The position numbers were made by a program, and so were the translations under genes. The notes under the pieces were generated by a model. It was not told where the DNA came from. It saw only the letters and a program-made list of their open reading frames with translations, and searched no databases. Of a stretch of 64,000 bases of DNA, positions 60,555 to 64,000 are shown one piece after another. How positions within the stretch are numbered: the stretch's first letter is position 1; every line of letters begins with the position of its first letter. Source of the stretch: Dyella lutea. Lineage in GTDB: Bacteria; Pseudomonadota; Gammaproteobacteria; Xanthomonadales; Rhodanobacteraceae. The stretch covers positions 1,592,001 through 1,656,000 of the forward strand of contig NZ_JAMZEK010000001.1 in the NCBI RefSeq assembly GCF_024158035.1, written 5' to 3'.

Positions 60555-61952
60555 TCACACCAACCCCGTCATCGCATACACCGCGATCACCACGCCCACC
60601 GCCAGCGTCTTCACCACGGTGATCGCGAAGATGTCCTTGTACGACTGGCGGTGGGTCAGCCCGGTCACCGCCAGCAGGGTGATCACCGCGCCGTTGTGCG
60701 GCAGCGTGTCCATGCCGCCGGAGGCCATCGCCGCCACGCGGTGCAGCACCTCCATCGGGATGCCGGCGGCCTGCGCGTTGTGGATGAAGGTGTCGGCCAT
60801 GGCGCCCAGCGCGATGCTCATGCCGCCGGAGGCCGAGCCGGTGATGCCGGCCAGCGCGGTCACCGACACCGCCTCGTTGACCAGCGGGTGCGGGATCGCG
60901 CGCAGGCCGTCGGCGACCAGCTTGAAGCCGGGCAGGGCGGCGATCACCGCGCCGAAGCCGTATTCCGAGGCGGTGTTCATCGAGGCCAGCAGCGCGCCAC
61001 CCACCGCCGCCTTGCTGCCTTCGGCGAAGCGCGCGATCACCGGCTTCCAGGCAGCGGCCAGCACGCACAGGATGCCGACCAGCAGGGCGCCTTCCACCGC
61101 CCAGATCGCAGCGATCTTGGCGGTCTCCTGCACCACCGGCTTGGCCGTGCCCACCACCGCCGGTACGAACGAACTGCTGGCGCCGTACAGGTGCGGAATC
61201 GCATCGGTGAACACCTTGTTCGCCACACCCACCAGCACCAGCGGCAGCACCGCCAGCAGCGGGTGGGCGAGCTTGCCGTGCTCGAATGGTGCCGGCTCGT
61301 TCACCAGGTCGGTCCCATAGCCTTCGCCAGCCGCGGCGGCTTTGCGCCGGCGCCATTCCAGGTAGCTCAGTCCGACGACCAGGATGAACACCGCGCCGAT
61401 CGTGCCCAGCCACGGCGCCGCCCAGCCGGTGGTGCCGAAGAACGCGGTGGGGATGATGTTCTGGATCTGCGGCGTGCCCGGCAGCGAATCCATGGTGAAG
61501 GTGAACGCACCCAGCGCGATGGTGCCGGGGATCAGCCGCTTCGGGATGTCGCTGGCGCGGAACAGCTCGGCGGCGAACGGGTATACCGCGAACACCACCA
61601 CGAACAGCGACACCCCGCCGTAGGTGAGCAGCGCGCACACCAGCACGATCGACAGCATCGCGCGGCTGCGCCCGACCAGGCCGATGGTGGCCGCCACGAT
61701 CGCCTTGGAGAAACCCGACAGCTCGATCAGCTTGCCGAACAGCGCGCCGAGCATGAACACCGGGAAGTACAGTCGCAGGAAGCCGACCATCTTCTCCATG
61801 AACAGGCCGGTGAACATCGGCGCCACCAGCGCCGGCTCGGTCAGCAGCACCGCGCCCAGCGCGGCCAGTGGCGCGAACAGGATGACGCTGTAGCCGCGGT
61901 ACGCCGCGAACATCAGGAAGCACAGCGCGGCGAGCACGATCAGGAAGGCCAT
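60555..61952 (-). CDS. GntP family permease
   Basis: The ATG at 61952 has GAGGAA upstream; 465 residues with about 12 membrane segments. Family segments are LIELSGFSKAIVAATIGLVG, AFTFTMDSLPGTPQIQNIIP, GAVIAALPGFKLV, TGSASGGMSIAL and ASGGMDTLPHNGAVITLLAV. GntP transporters import gluconate or small hydroxy acids with protons; the substrate is unknown here. The upstream region is shared with the divergent TonB-dependent receptor. Confidence 0.9.
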   Translation of the reverse strand: MAFLIVLAALCFLMFAAYRGYSVILFAPLAALGAVLLTEPALVAPMFTGLFMEKMVGFLRLYFPVFMLGALFGKLIELSGFSKAIVAATIGLVGRSRAMLSIVLVCALLTYGGVSLFVVVFAVYPFAAELFRASDIPKRLIPGTIALGAFTFTMDSLPGTPQIQNIIPTAFFGTTGWAAPWLGTIGAVFILVVGLSYLEWRRRKAAAAGEGYGTDLVNEPAPFEHGKLAHPLLAVLPLVLVGVANKVFTDAIPHLYGASSSFVPAVVGTAKPVVQETAKIAAIWAVEGALLVGILCVLAAAWKPVIARFAEGSKAAVGGALLASMNTASEYGFGAVIAALPGFKLVADGLRAIPHPLVNEAVSVTALAGITGSASGGMSIALGAMADTFIHNAQAAGIPMEVLHRVAAMASGGMDTLPHNGAVITLLAVTGLTHRQSYKDIFAITVVKTLAVGVVIAVYAMTGLV

Positions 61953-62158
61953 CCTTGCGGTTCCTCGGCGGTGGCGTGGATCACGATGGGGTCCGCAGTA
62001 TCCGCACCCCCCGCCGCCATCGGCACTGTACGAAGGTACAAGTGTGACGGCGCGTCCCCGAAGCCTAGGCTTGCCAGCCAACAAGCATCCATCGTCGATG
62101 GCTGCGTCCACGCGAGCCGTCCTTCAGGCGGCCAGCTCACCGAAGGGAAGGGGAAACC

Positions 62159-64000
62159 ATGAAGCGCACGCATCTCAGTCTCGCGATCGGCCTGGTGATC
62201 GGCCTGTCCGGCAGCCCGGTGCTGCACGCGCAGGACACCGCGGGTGCGCCGAGCGTCGACAAGGCCAAGCAGCTCGACCAGATCACGGTGACCGCGCGCA
62301 AGCGCGAGGAGACCCTGCAGGACGTGCCGATCGCGGTGAGCGCGTTCACCGCGCAGTCGCTGGAAAAGCAGAACGTGCAGAACCTGGCCGACCTGCAGGG
62401 CAAGGTGCCGTCGCTGCAGATCTACGCCGCGCGCGGTTCCAACACCACGCTGACCGCCTACATCCGCGGCATCGGCCAGGCCGACCCGACCTGGGGCTTC
62501 GATCCGGCGGTCGGCATCTACCTGGACGACGTCTACGTGGCCCGCCCGCAGGGCGCGGTGCTGGACGTGTTCGACGTCAGCCGGATCGAGGTGCTGCGCG
62601 GCCCGCAGGGCAGCCTGTACGGCAAGAACACCATCGGCGGCGCGATCAAGTACGTCTCCAACCCGTTGCCGACGAAGACCGAGGGCGCGGTGGAAGTGAC
62701 CGCCGGCACCCACGGCGAAAAGGACATCAAGGCCAGCATCGGCGGCGCCAGTGCGGACAAGGTCTGGCGCGGCCGCGCCGCGGTCGCCAGCGAGCACAAC
62801 GACGGCTTCGGCAAGAACCTCAATACCGGCAGCCGCAACGGCAACAAGAACACCAACTCGGCCCGGGCCACGCTCGGCTTCTTCCCCAGCGACCGCTTCA
62901 ACGCCCAGTTCGAAGTGGACGGCGTGCGCGACAACTCCAACCCGCGCGGCGCGAAGATGCTGATCGCCAACAAGTTCGACCCGGCGTATGCGCCGCTGTC
63001 GAGCAACTACGACACCCGCGGCGGCATGGCCCAGCTCAACAACACCACGCTGTACGGCACCGGCCTGACCCTGAACTGGGTGGCCTCCAGCGACTGGACG
63101 CTGAAGTCGGTGACCGCCGTGCGCGGGTCGCACACCGACACCGCGATCGATTTCGACACGCTGCCGGAGAAGATCGCCGACGTCACCGCGATCTACAAGG
63201 ACCACCAGTTCAGCGAGGAGCTGCAGGCCAACTACGACGCCGGCGGCAGCCTGCACGGCGTGGCCGGCCTGTACTACTTCAACGGTTCGGCCAGCGGCCA
63301 GATCCACAACATCTTCCTCGGCTCGCCGCCCTACAGCACGCTTGGCTACTCGCTCTACGGCAGCACCGGCGGGCGCATCGGCACGCGCAGCCTGGCCGCC
63401 TACGGCGACTTCACCTGGGACATCAACCCGAGCTGGAGCCTGGACGTCGGCGTGCGCATGACCCGCGAGACCAAGAGTGCGCTGATCCAGAACTACGGCT
63501 ACGCCGACGCCACGTTCAGCACGCCCACCTCGGTGGCGGCCAACTTCTCCGGCTCGCATACCACCAACAACGCCTCGCCGAAGGTCTCGCTGGACTGGAG
63601 CGTCAACGACAACGTCAAGCTCTACGCCAGCTACAGCACCGGCTTCCACTCCGGCGGCTACAACATCCGCGCGAACTGCACGGCGATCCCGACCTCGTGC
63701 CGCCCGATCAAGGACGAGAAGGTGCAGTCCTACGAACTGGGCAGCAAGATGACCTTCTTCGACGACGCGCTGATGATGAACACGGCGCTGTTCCGCAACG
63801 TGTACTCGGACATCCAGCTGTCGGTATTCACCTCGTACACGCTGCCCAACGGCAGCCAGGGCTTCTTCGGCGATTTCACCAATGCCGGCAAGGGCCACAT
63901 CGACGGCCTGGAGGAAGAGTTCGCCTGGAAGCCGGCCGACGGCTGGACCTTCAGCGGCAACTTCGCCTACCTGCACACCAAGTACACCGAGTTCCTCAGC
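62159..64000 (+). CDS. TonB-dependent receptor, C-terminus beyond the window
   Basis: The ATG at 62159 has GAAGGG upstream. The 614 visible residues begin with a signal peptide (MKRTHLSLAIGLVIGLSGSPVLHA). A TonB box-like QLDQITVTARKREETLQDVP follows, then a plug domain (VYVARPQGAVLDVFDVSRIE, VLRGPQGSLYGKNTIGGAIK) and beta-barrel strands. It imports a siderophore, vitamin or oligosaccharide across the outer membrane. The adjacent permease might handle a related compound. Confidence 0.93.
   Translation, partial: MKRTHLSLAIGLVIGLSGSPVLHAQDTAGAPSVDKAKQLDQITVTARKREETLQDVPIAVSAFTAQSLEKQNVQNLADLQGKVPSLQIYAARGSNTTLTAYIRGIGQADPTWGFDPAVGIYLDDVYVARPQGAVLDVFDVSRIEVLRGPQGSLYGKNTIGGAIKYVSNPLPTKTEGAVEVTAGTHGEKDIKASIGGASADKVWRGRAAVASEHNDGFGKNLNTGSRNGNKNTNSARATLGFFPSDRFNAQFEVDGVRDNSNPRGAKMLIANKFDPAYAPLSSNYDTRGGMAQLNNTTLYGTGLTLNWVASSDWTLKSVTAVRGSHTDTAIDFDTLPEKIADVTAIYKDHQFSEELQANYDAGGSLHGVAGLYYFNGSASGQIHNIFLGSPPYSTLGYSLYGSTGGRIGTRSLAAYGDFTWDINPSWSLDVGVRMTRETKSALIQNYGYADATFSTPTSVAANFSGSHTTNNASPKVSLDWSVNDNVKLYASYSTGFHSGGYNIRANCTAIPTSCRPIKDEKVQSYELGSKMTFFDDALMMNTALFRNVYSDIQLSVFTSYTLPNGSQGFFGDFTNAGKGHIDGLEEEFAWKPADGWTFSGNFAYLHTKYTEFLS

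Noticed and set aside
61940-63976. Minus-strand frame opposite the TonB-dependent receptor
   Set aside because: The receptor has a signal peptide, plug and barrel; the opposite frame has none.

Overview
This is a 64 kb chromosomal segment of a high-GC gammaproteobacterium. Gene style suggests the Xanthomonadales/Lysobacterales, probably Rhodanobacteraceae: a TonB-dependent receptor, GGDEF/EAL proteins, REP-like repeats, DUF1501/DUF1800 pairs and a thiosulfate dehydrogenase cluster. That assignment is inference, because no rRNA or tRNA gene is present. The core genes are about 65-70% GC. Two stretches are clearly more AT-rich: a single-gene island at about 1.76-3.3 kb, and the left part of a mobile element at about 30.2-33.5 kb.

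Layout. (a) 0-4.8 kb is accessory: an ExbD-like protein, an acetyltransferase with an overlapping partner, an AAA+TOPRIM (DUF4435-like) ATPase-nuclease resembling a one-gene PARIS/OLD system, a KTSC-ankyrin protein, an unknown protein and a frameshifted lipoprotein. (b) 4.9-11.4 kb holds a six-hairpin glycosidase-like protein, M23 peptidase plus CDP-diacylglycerol pyrophosphatase, a dienelactone hydrolase and a beta-propeller protein. (c) 11.4-19.1 kb is a complete RND efflux operon (outer-membrane factor, adaptor, permease), divergent from a response regulator/histidine kinase pair. (d) 19.3-29.6 kb is signalling: two chemoreceptors, two EAL/GGDEF proteins, a PadR operon, a CHAD protein and an XRE regulator with a perfect operator-like palindrome.

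(e) 30,245-45,646 is a 15.4 kb Tn7-like transposon. It has near-identical 26-bp terminal inverted repeats, CAAG on both sides, internal end-repeats, a TnsA-TnsB fusion with intact catalytic residues, TnsC and TniQ. It follows a truncated yciI-like gene. Its cargo looks defensive: a CHAT protease on the left, and on the right a minus-strand set comprising an unknown protein, a DUF2971 protein and two large nuclease-like proteins. This is the most novel part of the window.

(f) 45.7-51.9 kb returns to host genes: a second PadR/membrane-protein operon, DUF1579, DUF1501/DUF1800, a methyltransferase and small proteins. (g) 52.0-57.2 kb is one compact operon: ArsR, DsrE-like, a periplasmic binding protein, a c4-type dihaem cytochrome, a TsdA-like thiosulfate dehydrogenase, a TlpA-type thioredoxin and DsbG. 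It is consistent with periplasmic sulfur oxidation and cytochrome/thiol maturation and ends in a strong terminator shared with convergent typA. (h) 57.3-64 kb holds typA, a secreted lipase-like protein, REP repeats with a 4x15 bp tandem array, a GntP-type permease and a divergent TonB-dependent receptor that runs off the window.
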